Shown here: positions 1-11,790 of the stretch, piece by piece
How the letters are laid out: every line of letters begins with the position of its first letter
How positions within the stretch are numbered: position 1 is the stretch's first letter
DNA from: Heterotrichella gracilis
Taxonomy: Eukaryota > Sar > Xanthophyceae > Tribonematales > Xanthonemataceae
Direction of reading: 5' to 3'
Length of the DNA: 64,000 nucleotides
Assembly: GCA_032358255.1 (NCBI GenBank)
Contig: JAULBX010007662.1
Span: forward strand, 1-64,000
Program-made: the position numbers and the translations under genes
The notes under the pieces: model-generated
Database searches by the model: none
Seen by the model: the letters and a program-made list of their open reading frames with translations, nothing else
What the model was told of the DNA's origin: nothing

Positions 1-911
1 GGTGACTTTTTCAAGCACCCCCAACAGTCTCGCGAGCCCGGGTTGGCTCCCTGAATGTGACTGTCAAATAAATCTTGGGCGAAAAGTACGCTGGAAGTGA
101 CTTTTATATGCCACAAAGTCTTTTGGTGGCTATCCCGGGGCCTTGTAATCTTGTAATCTTGTTTCTGACACGGCGCTTGACCCAATATAAGTTGGCCCAA
201 AATCAGTGACCAGATACAACCTGTGCGCTGGCCCAAAGGCCAGTCCGGCTGGGAGAGAGAAGGGGCAGGGTAACAGAAAGGGCAAGATACATTGGCGATA
301 CACTGGCGATGAACCAGTAGCAGCTGTAACTGAAGTCCACCAAAAATCTTTATGATGATGAACAGGTTATAAAAACTCCAAGGGCTCATGCATGTGTCCA
401 TTGCAATGCACCTTGGCAACGCCAACAACTGTTGTACTGTGAGAGAAGTCCTACAAATCACCAGGTTATGCAGCTGTGGAAGCAAACCAAGGAAAGAAAT
501 AGTACCTGTGGAAGAAAATACAAGCAAAAGGAATTGAGCACCCAAAGGTGCAAGGTCTGGCAATGCCAAAACGCCAGACCTCCCAAATAACAGTTCATTG
601 AGCGAAAGAAACTAATCGGGACAAATAATGTATACATGCAGTGCTTCTACTGCATACTGCCAACTAGTCAACTAGCTAAGCCGCCACCGCCGCCAATGCA
701 TTGCGACATGCCACAGTACACCACTCACAAAACAGCAAGGTGGTTAGGCAGCGAGACCATGGCAACGGACCCAAGATGGCAATGCATTGCCCACCCCTCT
801 ACACGCTATTGCCCTGAAGCATGGACTGAACATGTCACGCATGTCATGCAGATACTTTGCATGACCACCTTTGTGGCCACAAACCCTGCCTACCTACCAC
901 TAGCCTACGCA
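1..911. other. Left-edge non-coding stretch
   Basis: No exon could be supported here on either strand. The stretch lies downstream of the stop codon of the minus-strand glycosyltransferase gene and must contain its 3' untranslated region. A gene further left may also end here. The reading frames present are short and show no family resemblance. Confidence 0.5.
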
Positions 912-3900
912 TCACAGGGCCGCGCATTGAGGCATACTATCGACCATCGGGGTGGTCACCCTCCACCCCTTCACTGCCACCAGCATGTCCTTCTTAGGCA
1001 TCCTCCCAATGACGTGGTTCGCATGCACCCAAACTGGGTTGTTTCTCTTGATAATATCCATGTGCGGCTCCTTCCTGTCGATGTTGAACAGGTGGCCTGA
1101 CATGAACTTGCTGTGCCCCAGCCTGTAGTTGCTGAACCAGTCTGCATGCGCTGCCTTGAGGCGCTCAATGATGCCGTTCACCACTTGCTGATCAGTGGCG
1201 CCAGTCTCCCGCAGCTGCGTCTCCACCCACAGCGCGATGAACCGCAAGCTGTCCACATTGCCTGGCATGAAGATGTAGCACCCGCAGTGAGCAAAGGTTT
1301 CGTCTGGCCCATCCTGCTGCGTGATCATGCTGTGCGACTCCATGGGCATGAGGGACCAGGGGCTCTGGAAAAAGAAGGTGTCGATATCCAGGAATAGGAC
1401 GTTGAACCCCAGCTTCAAAAATGCCTTGTAGTACACTGGTCTCACAAGCATCTTTTTAATGTATTCCGGGCTGCCAAAGAAAGTCTCGGCTGCTGTGGAG
1501 GTGTATGACGGTGGCATCTTAATCACGTGCCCAGGGATTACTCCCTGGAGGTAGTTGAAAGCATCCTCATCCTCTGCCATGAATAGGTAGTTAGTCATGT
1601 GCAGCTCCTCCCAGCCGATCCGCAAGTTGAGTGCAAACGACAGAAAGGCGCAATTGACCTGGACCACCATCACAGTGCCATGTTCGGCGACAGCTGCCAC
1701 TGTGGCACGATCTGGCCAAAGCAGGTCCTCAGCAGTGTATGGAAACTTCTTCTGCAAAATAAGAACGCACAACATCAGACACTCGCTGATTAAAACCATG
1801 CATTTTCTTATGACAGGGGTCAAAAGCAGCCGCCTAAGCAGTACACTATTCATGGCGTTTGCTGGTAAAATCCAATCTGTCGTGATGGGTGGGGTCAAAA
1901 TTCCGGCCTTACAGTAAAAACAGCGAGACCGAAAAGGATGCTTGCAAGGCCAAAACTAAGCAGCAGGCATATGCATTGCAAAGTACACCTGACAATAGCA
2001 ATGCTGATCACGCATGGAGTATTCGCATACCTCAAACTCGGTACCCTTGGTTTCAGATGGCCTCATGCCTGAGAATTGTGCATAGAAGCTGCTGGAATTA
2101 TTCAGCTGGTAAGCAAGTAACCTGCATAGTAGAAGGAAATCATCTAAGCATCCAAAAGACAAGTGGAACACCATCAGGCTACATGTCATGCGATCTCGCC
2201 TGTAGATGTACATCCCAGTCCTGTGGCCGACATGCCTGGCCGTAATAGCTCCATAATGGACAGATAGTGCATGGCTGGTTGCCAACGTGTTGCGCACAAT
2301 GGCGGCATAAGGCAGTATTGTTGCACAGGGGCATGTTGGGACTTACACTAAGAGCTCCTGCCATTCCCGCTCCAGCATCTGGTGGGGGTTGCTGCCACTG
2401 AGGGCCTCCCACACACACCTGCCATGGGTGAACACCTGCCGGCAGAAACATGCACTCACTTGTTTAAAATCCTCGCATAGGCTGCAGATTGAATTGCATG
2501 TGCATGATTAATTGTATGCATGTATGTGCATTCATGCATCCACTGATTGCTTACAGGGTCCCAAAGTGACCCGTGTTGTGGGACTGAAATACTCATTGTG
2601 GCAAGCCAGCAGTTGCGCTCTCAACTCACATAGTGCATTTGTGCCAAGTTAGATGGATCCTGGCTTGCCAAGGGCACAGTGTGGAGGCACATGATTCCCA
2701 GCGCTGGCACTGCATCTACCTCAACACAAACGCAGGAAATTTTGTTGAGAGCGAACTCCTGTCTTGCCACATCAAATGCACCAAGCATGCATGCTATGTG
2801 TCGGAAGTCAACACTGAACGCATTCTGCTGCTGTAGCCGTGGCAGTGGTACCCACTGAGCGTAGACGCAGTACACTGCAATGACCAAAAGGCTCACAACA
2901 ATTTCCTACAAGTTTTTCACTCACCGCTGAGCCTCCTTCGCCCCCAAGAGTCAAGGGGGTTGTTGCATGCGAGCCCGCCAACACGTTGTGCAGCCAGAAC
3001 CACCTCCAGGCAAGCATGGCAGTGAGAGGCCTGCAGCAGAACAGCTCGAGGGGTTGGAGGAGCAGGAGATGGGAGGGCACAGCAACGCTCAGCCATTGCA
3101 CGTGACGTTCACTGGCATGCAAAAGGCATGCTGGCATGTTCAGCTCAACAGAACAGGATGGCATTTGGTGACCCAGAAAAGGACAGTGCAGGCCTGGAAG
3201 GCACATATGTAGCCCCCATAAACAGGCATGCAGGACACATATTATGCCGACCTTTTTCAATCTACACAACCCTGCTCAGTTCTCAAACAGGTCCAGAAAT
3301 GTGAATGGCAGTACCGGAAACGATTCACCTTTTTTTCAATTAAAAGTTGGCATTTGTTCATTTTGCTGCATTCACAACAACGTCTCGGCAGGCAACCAAC
3401 ACCAAGTTCAGCCACACACCCCACCTCTGCACTGATGCCATGCGCCCAGCCAAGAGCCCAGCCACTTCCTCGGGGATCACTCGACCGCCCTCGGACCGAA
3501 TCCGGGATCGCAACCCGGCATCGCAAAACACATCCGATGCGTTGGATACGGCACTGAAGTCCTTGTGCTGACACCTGGCGCCTTCCTTGCAGGCATCTTC
3601 ATGCGGCCACAGCCTTGGGCCCACCCGGAATGTCTCGTCAATGAGCGCTGACATGGCAGGCAGTGAGGAGGGCATGAAGTGCATGAGTGACACCGAGGAT
3701 GGCGGAGCCGTGCTTGACGCGTTCCCCCTGCTGGGGTCCCTGTTGGCACAGCAGCGGCACACTTACTTTGCTGGTGTGGGCAATGCAAGTGTGCCACTGG
3801 CGGGGAGCATTGCGCATTGTCATGACACAACCATGCAGTTTCCATGTTGTTTTTCATGCTGGCGCGCCTTGCCATGTACCAACTGATAAATCACGACACA

Positions 3901-6655
3901 TACTGGAAGTCACCCATTGAATCCCGAGCGCAGGGCACATGATTGGTTGGTGATGGGTACCTTATTCGTCAAGCTGGTGTAGTATTCGATGTGATATGAT
4001 GCTGACACATGGCAAAAGGCTTGTGATGGGCAGGGATACATGGCATGTAACCCCCATTGGTGAGTGCACCCCACCTAGGGCACGCAGGTAACTGTCGCTG
4101 TAACCAATGCATGCAAACCACAAGTGCTGCCAAGATCCACTCACCTTGCAAGCAGATGGTGTTCCAGCACATTCACCATGTGTGCCAGCGAGGCGCCCTT
4201 GGTGGACCAGCCCGTGAGCTTCATGCAGCCAGGGCTAGCCACTGGCACCCCCATTGCGATGCACCGCTCCAGGCCCTGGGTAAGGTGGTGCATGAAGTCA
4301 TCCTGTGAAGCGGAATCTTGCGGTCCTGCACAGGCAAGGCAAGGCACGTCACCCAGAGGCAAAGCCCTCTGAGAGGAGGTTTAATTTGGTTCGGCACTTG
4401 CTCTACGTGGTCAATTTCCTCTCAGCTTGTTGTGTGCTATTTAGCTTTCTTTTGTACCCTCTCTCTGCCCAATGAATGGTAAATAACATGCAAGCAAATT
4501 CGCTGCATGTGCAGGCCGCCACTCAAGTGCTGTTTACCGTAGTCAAAATTTTGCTGTTTGCCCTACCTTGAGCCACATGCAGCTTGCCCAACCAACCCTG
4601 CTGCGACGGACGGACCACAGCCAAGACCACCCTCACGCCGCTGCCTGCACCCTCACTCGACTGCGCACCCTCTGCCAGCCGCAGCCGCCGCACCCCGGTG
4701 CGCACGGGACCCTCGCTGTGCAGGGTCAGCTGCTGCATCAGGTCTGATGCTTCAGCACCATCAACCTGGCTGTCTGGGTGCTGCCACACTGACACGCTGC
4801 TGAACACTTCGTGCTGGTTGCCGGCTACGGGGTGGTGCCCGTGGAATCCTGCCTGGGCCACTGTGGAAGCTGGTGTTCCACACGCCTGGTTCTCGCCATC
4901 TGGCGTGTCTGGTGGTTGCTGCCTGCATGCCCTGAAGAATTTGCCGCTGATATACTCCTGAGCAAGCAATGGTGGCAAGGGGAGGTTCAACACACAGCTG
5001 CAATCATTGTTATCATCTGCGAGGGCACTCCATATATGGTGCCAGGTGATGACACATGCATACAACCACAGCCACAATCACAATTCGCATGCATTACAGT
5101 GAGCATTTTGTCAGGCAGGTGAGAAGTAGGTGTGCAAAATGTGCATGCCGCGCACCTTGGCAGCCGTTACTTCTGTCTCAAAGAGGGAGAACAACAGGAA
5201 TATGATGCTCCTCCGCGGCGAAGGCCAGTCGTGTACGCTTTGTTGCAGGACTGTGAACAGTGCACGCTCAGACTGAGGATGTTACTGGACATTTGTAAAG
5301 CTGTGCTGCGCATGGAGCCATGAATGCTTCACGGTTATGCTCATGTCATGGCTGCACAGCACCTCTGATGAATTAGACGGAAGCATGCTCTGCAAAGTAC
5401 TGAGCATGGCTATACAGGAGCATGGCCTCCAGTGCATTACTGCTCACTTGGAAAGGAGCCCATTCAATGATTGCCATGCCATTATCTAGACTGGGGCAAG
5501 CAGCATGCAATCTTTGTGTCCACAACCACGTCATCACCCGGCCTGCACCAGCGTGTTTGGGATGCAATGCTTGGTCACGTGCACTGCCAATGAGTGCAAC
5601 ACCATGTCCTCCACATGCAACCCAACATATGTGCAGCCGGTGCAACCCCCTTTCATGCCAAGGTGCCTCGCATGAACCCTATTGCAACCCAAACTATATC
5701 CACCTTGCCCACCTTTCAGCAGCTTCTGGGGTGCAGCTAGCCCATCGCTGTCCAAGCCCGTGGCCATGCTTGCCCAACATCCTGGCCCATACAGCGCAGA
5801 CTGCAGGTTTTGAAGTACGGCGTCTCCATGTGCGCCTGGCTGCGGAGGCTTTGAGGGCAAGAGCTGCTGCCCGCCGCAGCCGCGCAATTGCACAGCGACG
5901 CCCTCGCTCCCTGGAGCAGCAGTGCATGGGTCTGAAGTGCGCGGTCTGCAACGCGGTGCTGCTTTGTGCAACTGTGAAGGAAATCGGGACAGCAAATTTA
6001 ACTGTGAAGGACATCAGGACAGCAAATTCAATGCGCACTAGGCGCCCCTGCAAAGTCTAGCAGCTGGCACCAGTGCCCTAACAAAGGGCTGCCTGTGTGA
6101 GGAGAGGGTTTAGCACAAAGTTTGAAGATGGCGGCAAAGACAAAAGGAGCACAGATGGGTGAAGCTGTTAATTGGGGTACCGTCTGCAGTGGTGGACTTC
6201 ACGCTATACAAACCGGGCGTCAAGTGTTAGGTGGCCAGGTGGTTCTGTTGTCGAGTAGTTTCAAACCGTGCAACCTCACGGCTATAATTCGGCGTAGACA
6301 TATATAAAAGTGCCTCAATCCAAGTCACCTATGCCTCCTGAGCTGCCAACCAGCTACCGCTCGCCCAGTTGTTTGCACGCATGCAAACCTGCACCCCAGT
6401 GCATGCATAGTCATCATGCATACCTGCCAGCACATCAGCCACCGCCTGTAGCTGCGCATCGGTGGATGGTTTAGAGCACCTTCTTGATGTCGAGGCTTGT
6501 GCTATCAGAGTTGTGTTGCCCTCTGGAAGGTGGGCCTCCAGGCACGGATGGGCACTGATGGCTGACGCCAAACTCTGCGAGAGCGGAGTTGCAGCGTTGT
6601 ACTGCTGAAGCAGCAACAGCACAACGACTGAAGCAGCGCCGGTAAGAACTGCCAT
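912..6655 (-). CDS. GT77-type glycosyltransferase, type II membrane protein
   Basis: An eleven-exon model fits phase: 6655-6424, 5910-5713, 5250-5156, 4957-4567, 4325-4145, 3739-3425, 3030-2925, 2827-2720, 2435-2347, 2091-2031 and 1751-912, about 871 residues. The last exon carries a nucleotide-diphospho-sugar transferase domain (PF03407) from about residue 593, with the metal-binding motif VLFLDIDTFF near residues 714-716 and a late motif HANHVIGRMPKK. The N-terminus (MAVLTG then a hydrophobic run) looks like a signal anchor, which fits a Golgi type II enzyme. Plant GT77 members add arabinose, xylose or galactose to wall glycoproteins and pectin; the substrate here is unknown. The roughly 590 residues before the catalytic domain were not recognised. 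Exons 2 and 3 are the least certain, and exon 8 may begin one codon earlier. Confidence 0.8.
5971..6030. repeat. 30-bp direct repeat, two copies
   Basis: Two adjacent 30-base units differ at three positions (27/30 identical). They lie in the first intron of the glycosyltransferase gene, and each copy carries a CTTCACAG acceptor-like sequence on the minus strand just before exon 2. Confidence 0.85.
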
Positions 6656-7089
6656 CGTTGTCAGTCCAGCATGCGCTGAACCGCGTATTGCATGGCTATC
6701 TCGTATTGGGTTGGGTCCAACTCATATTGGTTTGGGTCTCAACTCATCCCCATGGGCATGCTTCCCTAGTGCCATGCCAACCCACAGTGCCCGTCGCGAA
6801 GGCTGGGCTTGGGCACTATGGACCTGGACCCTACTGCCGGTCGTATAGCACTGACGGACCCTTTTGCCAATGCTTTGGGCCAACGAAACTGGGCTTTCAG
6901 GCACTAGGGTTTAGGGTTTCAGGGTTTAGGCACGTGAAGTGGGCACCGAAATTGTACCTTGCTTCGCCTCCGCGAGCTCCGCCCTATTCCAACGGTGGCC
7001 TGTTGTTGTTCCACCCCAAAGTAGTTGATAGCACAGTGACTGTGTTTGGATAAGGTATTGCACTCACCGCAGCACATCAACGCAACACG
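6656..7089. promoter_or_regulatory. Divergent intergenic region, glycosyltransferase / glutamine synthetase
   Basis: These 434 bases separate two start codons that face away from each other, so the stretch must hold both promoters and both 5' leaders. At 6905-6930 there is a tandem run of TAGGGTTTAGGG-type words that match the plant telo-box (AAACCCTA). No convincing TATA box was seen at a proper distance for either gene. Confidence 0.5.
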
Positions 7090-10000
7090 ATGAGCGCAGC
7101 CATGCTCCCCCGTACTGCAAGGGCCTCTGGCCTGAGCTCAAAGGTGAGGCCAAACCCCGCTGGGGTGCAGAGTATGTGGGGGGGTAGGGGCGTCACTCCT
7201 TTGATGGGTTTCGTTCCTGCTCGCATTTTGCCGTGTCTATTGCGCATGATGTCCCACGTCCTGTCCGATCCATCTCTTTGCAGGCCAGCACCAGCAATGC
7301 TCTTCGCAGCCAAGCCAGGGCCACAGCTTTTGCTGCGACTCGCCCGGTGAGTGCTACCCAACGTACTAGAGGCGTTCCTCCGTTTTTTGTGCATAATGCA
7401 CCGCCGATCACTGCACAACCGTCTAACGCACTGCCTGGTCTTTGCAGAGTGGCCGCTATGCCATCGTTCGTGTGAATGCCGCTCAGAAGGCTGAGTACAT
7501 CTGGTATGACGGCCAAGAAGGTCAGCCCAACAAGGTGAGGACCATCAGAGGCACAGTTGCTTCGTATTTAACGTACTGCCCTAGATCGAATCCTCCTCCT
7601 TCGGCAGCTTGGTGCCACGAACGCCCTTGATGCCCATTGTCAACCCTAGTCGCATCGGCGCCACTGCAGGGGCTCATCTTCAACGAGATGCGCTCGAAGA
7701 CAAAGGTCATCCAGTCTCCCAAGGGCATGGACCCAACCGAGTACCCTGACTGGTCGTTCGATGGCTCTTCTACCGGCCAAGCATCGGGTGACAACTCTGA
7801 CTGCGTGCTCAAGTGAGTAGCGGCTGGTCCGGGCTTGCTGAATGATCTGGCTGCCGTGGCGGCTGATGCGGCCTGGTTGGCACTTTCCTATCCCCTTCGA
7901 GATATACTAATTGAGTTATTCTGTGGTGTCGTGCCTATAGAACAACCAGCGGAAAACAATTCGCCCTCTCCAGGCATGCATACGTCACCATGCTTAGGGT
8001 TAACTAGATCTAACGCTGAGGTGGTGCACGTCGATCAATATCGACCATGCCTTGCCCCTGGTGAGGTCACTTACTGCAGAGAGGTGGCCAGACATGTTGA
8101 AGGAAGCCATACAAGTAATGCCTGGTTGTCACTACTCCAGGCGCACATGGTCTTGTCAGGGACTATGGGCAAATGTCTTCGCTGCCGCACTGCCTGGCCT
8201 GACCCCAGTACACTGCCTGCAGGCCCGTGCGCATCATCCCTGACCCCATCCGCGGCGAGCCCCATGTGCTTGTCATGTGCGAGATCTACACCGCCGAGGG
8301 CCTGCCCCACCCCTCCAACACCCGCCACCCCCTGGCGGAGCTGGTGGACGACAAGGCAAGCCCTAAACCCTAAGCCCAGCACTGTGCATACAAATATTTG
8401 GGGCAGCAGCGTCCAGTGGGGGAACGGTCGTGTCAGCGGCTGGATTGCACTGCCTGCTGTTGTACTAAACTCCCGGCCCTCATCCAACACCCCCTCTGGA
8501 GTGGCATACCGTAGTGCACCACCACAGCCAAAATGGCGATAATTGATTGAGGTTTGCAGTCTAATCATTACATGGGAAGTATTTTGCACCAATGCCTCAG
8601 CATGAGGTCTGCCCCGTGACCCACTGGCCACCCGGGTCACTGAAACCCTTGTGAAACCCTACATTCCAAACCCTAACAAAAATCCTACTGCAGGTCAAGG
8701 CCGAGGCGTGCCTGTACGGCTTTGAGCAGGAGTACACCATGATCCAAAAGAGCACTGGGCGCGTGTACGGGTGGCCCGAGGGCGGCTACCCAGCACCCCA
8801 GGGGCCCTTCTACTGCGGTGTGGGCTCAGAGGCGGTGTACGGCCGCCCCCTGGCAGAGGCGCACCTGGATGCCTGCATGAAGGTAACTAAGGCCACCAGG
8901 GCAGCGCCTCATGCGCCACTCTGCCAACAGTGCCGTCCATGTGGGGTGCAGTGAGGTGTTCCACAGCGGTTGGTGGGCATCTGTCGCCGCGCTGCCTGTG
9001 GACCCCAGCCGTCGTGTCTTGTTTTCAACTGCCATAGTGCTGAGCCTCGACAAGGAAAGGCAAAGTACCTTGCACAGCCAATGAGACGTTGGCAGGGGTT
9101 GCCCACCACCCCGCATATTGGGTGGACCGTCTCCACCAGCAATGAGGAAAATCGGATAATTATATTGACCCCCATCCCGCCATCTTAGCATACATTCCGG
9201 CCCCCATCTCCAGCATCAACAAGAAGAACAGAAATAATTTCCTTTCACCCCCACCCTCCCACCCTCTTGGCTTGCTTACCAGACTCTCCCCTCCCACCCA
9301 CCCCCGCAGGCTGGCCTGACCATCTCCGGCATCAACGCCGAGGTGATGCCCGGGCAGTGGGAGTACCAGATCGGCCCCGTGGGCCCCCTGGAGATGGGTG
9401 ACGAGGTGATGGTGTCCCGCTGGCTGCTGCACCGCCTGGGCGAGGAGTACGGCATCTCCTGCACCTTCCACCCCAAGCCCGTCAAGGGCGACTGGAACGG
9501 CACCGGCGGCCACACCAACTTCTCCACCGAGGGCATGCGCAAGGAGGGCGGCATGGAGGTCATCAACGCAGCCATCGAGAAGCTGTCCAAGACGCACGCG
9601 GAGCACATCTCGCAGGTAAGGCCAGCGCTGGTTGGGATTATGCGGCGGGGAGGGCAGCTGTGGTGGTGACGGTGCTTGGATTGTTGCCCGCGCATGCAGC
9701 AACCCATTGGATGGCCTCCTTCAGGAAGGCCCCGGGGGACTATTATTGCCACCATCCATGGCATGTGGGACACGAAATGCATTGAGTGGTTGCAATTGGC
9801 GCCCGATAGAACATTGAGTGGCGTGCCGCTGCAGCAGTGGAGCTTTGCAAACAACAGCATGCATCACCCCTGGCGTCAGCATACCGCCAGCCTGCATTGA
9901 GGCTCAGCTCGCAACAGCCCGCATGGCGGGGGGAGCATGCTGGCAGAAATCTTGCGCCTGGTCTGACCCCTCTGCTTTTATGTTATTTATTTGTTAATGT

Positions 10001-10223
10001 TTTTTTGCAGTATGGTACCGGCAACGAGGAGCGCCTGTCCGGCCACCACGAGACATGCGACATCAACACCTTCCGCTCCGGCGTGGCGGACCGCGGCGCG
10101 TCCATCCGCATCCCGCTGCCGGTGCAGCTGCAGGGCTATGGCTACCTTGAGGACAGGCGGCCAGCGGCCAACGTGGACCCCTACGTGGTTGCCCGCCTGC
10201 TCATCAAGACCATCCTCAAGTAG
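7090..10223 (+). CDS. GLN2: Glutamine synthetase, plastid type (GS2)
   Basis: Eight exons: 7090-7143, 7284-7346, 7448-7534, 7670-7812, 8223-8355, 8694-8882, 9310-9615 and 10011-10223, giving 395 residues. The enzyme joins ammonium to glutamate using ATP and is the entry point of nitrogen assimilation and photorespiratory ammonium recovery. The first 40 or so residues are rich in Ser, Ala and Arg and read as a plastid transit peptide; the mature part has the usual length of a eukaryotic GSII. Visible hallmarks are the beta-grasp segment [12 protein letters not shown], the GFEQEYT motif, the ATP-binding stretch [14 protein letters not shown] and the C-terminal [14 protein letters not shown]. 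Intron 5 has a GC donor (AAG|GCAAGC). The start at 7090 gives the full transit peptide; Met5 is an alternative. Confidence 0.97.
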
Positions 10224-10261
10224 ATGGTTAGAGCCTGCTGCCAGGTCCAAGGGTTGGGTGC

Positions 10262-10310
10262 CAGCCGGCACCGGCTGTCAAAGCAATCTTTGCACCCGCA
10301 AAGATTGCTT
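10262..10310 (+). promoter_or_regulatory. Twin hairpins in glutamine synthetase 3' UTR
   Basis: Two perfect inverted repeats lie side by side starting 39 bases after the stop codon. The first is a 7-bp stem (10262-10268 with 10271-10277) around two bases. The second is a 13-bp stem (AAGCAATCTTTGC at 10281-10293 with its complement at 10298-10310) around the loop ACCC. A role in mRNA stability or as a small-RNA source is only inference. Confidence 0.75.
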
Positions 10311-11790
10311 GGACTCCAGCTGGCTTGTGGTGTTGCCGATTGCTGGCAGGTAGGCTTGTGGCTGGTGGCTGAGGTGAGGAGTGGTGCAGCATTTCTGAAG
10401 GGGAGATCCAACCTTTTGGTTGCAAGTCTTCCAGGATACTCTTTTTTGCAAACCCAGGTTGAGCTTGAACCCTACCTGCGATTGTTTACTGATCCTTGTG
10501 ACTGGGTTCAACTGAGATGCTGCCGGGTACCACCTTGACATTGACTGGCAATATGTTGCAGTGCTGCTCAATTCGTGGCTAAATTATATTTTGTCATTGT
10601 AACCATCGCCACTGGTTGGCATGTCGTGTATCATTGATGTCAGTATCTGATTCAGAATCAGAATCTACAATCATGGATGCGATGTTTTCTGCCAGATAAA
10701 TTCCCCTGAGGCTCGGCGATTGATTTGATACGGCGCCTGTAACACTTGGGTGGCCACCCAGCTGCAGCATTCAATGACGCATTTTCATGATGCAAAAAGA
10801 AATCATGGGTCCGACTCACGGTAAGCGTTGGCAGTCGACGAGTTACAATACATTGCCACAATGGCATCACCCCACGAAGTTCATCACGACTACAAGTGAC
10901 GGTGCCACCAGTTCAAATGGCTGCCTTGGCCGGCATCATGATGAGCCACGGCATTGCCAGACTCCAGTGATCAGCTGAATAGTCTTGGAATAACATCCAT
11001 TTTATGATTTGCAATGTACCTGTAGTACAACTTGTGGCATTCACACGTATTGTCACAATTGCTAGAAATTCTATTAATTCAATGTTGGTAAGTATGCTCA
11101 GCGCAAAAGTCGCTTGAATTCATTAATACCCGATATTGCCAGTTTGAAACTAAAATCTACAGTATTACTGTCAGTACAATCTAATCATTACTGACTAGTA
11201 GTTCAGGATAGCGGCTACTGCCCAGGCTTACATCAACGTTATGTACCGTACATCAACGTCACATTGTGCACTGGCAGTGTACACCTAGGGTCATATCTTA
11301 TTGTAATTCAGACCTCATAGGAATTGACTGGTTAGCAGCATGCTGGTCCGCAGGGTACTTCAGTGCTACTCCTGGCATACACCACACATTGACTCAGACC
11401 ATTATGAACATCGTGCTACGGTACTGGCAGCGAGGTATACACACAAGTAAAAGCACATATTTTTGTCTCCTCCAAATATCAAACCATTTCCTTGACACTT
11501 GGCAAAATTTTGCACACTGCACACAGTGACCAACTTTGCATGCATTTGCAATCTTCCACACCGGCCCGGGTGCACAAAGGCTCAGCAGACCTGTGATACT
11601 GAAGCTTGAAACAACCTAAAGTCTCTTGGCAATGCCATGCACAATCGGCATCTTCCCAAAGCTCTCCATCCTTTGGATTTGGATTTGGAAGGGAGAGCTG
11701 CCCATGCCTTGGGACATTTAAACCATTCCTGATCACCACGCACTCCTCAGCGCAGGTACGTCAGCATACACTATGCAGGGGCCTGGTACC
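10311..11790. other. Convergent intergenic region
   Basis: This holds the rest of the glutamine synthetase 3' region and the 3' region of the minus-strand SemiSWEET-like gene. A TGTAA word, the usual green-algal polyadenylation signal, occurs at 10598-10602, about 375 bases after the glutamine synthetase stop. No further exon was supported. Confidence 0.5.

Noticed and set aside
5422-6060. 212-codon plus-strand frame opposite the glycosyltransferase exons
   Set aside because: The minus-strand exons join in phase with the glycosyltransferase; this frame has no such support.
9160-9860. Minus-strand open frames of 180-194 codons across glutamine synthetase exon 7
   Set aside because: They are the antisense of a GC-rich conserved exon and resemble no protein; the plus strand is clearly coding.
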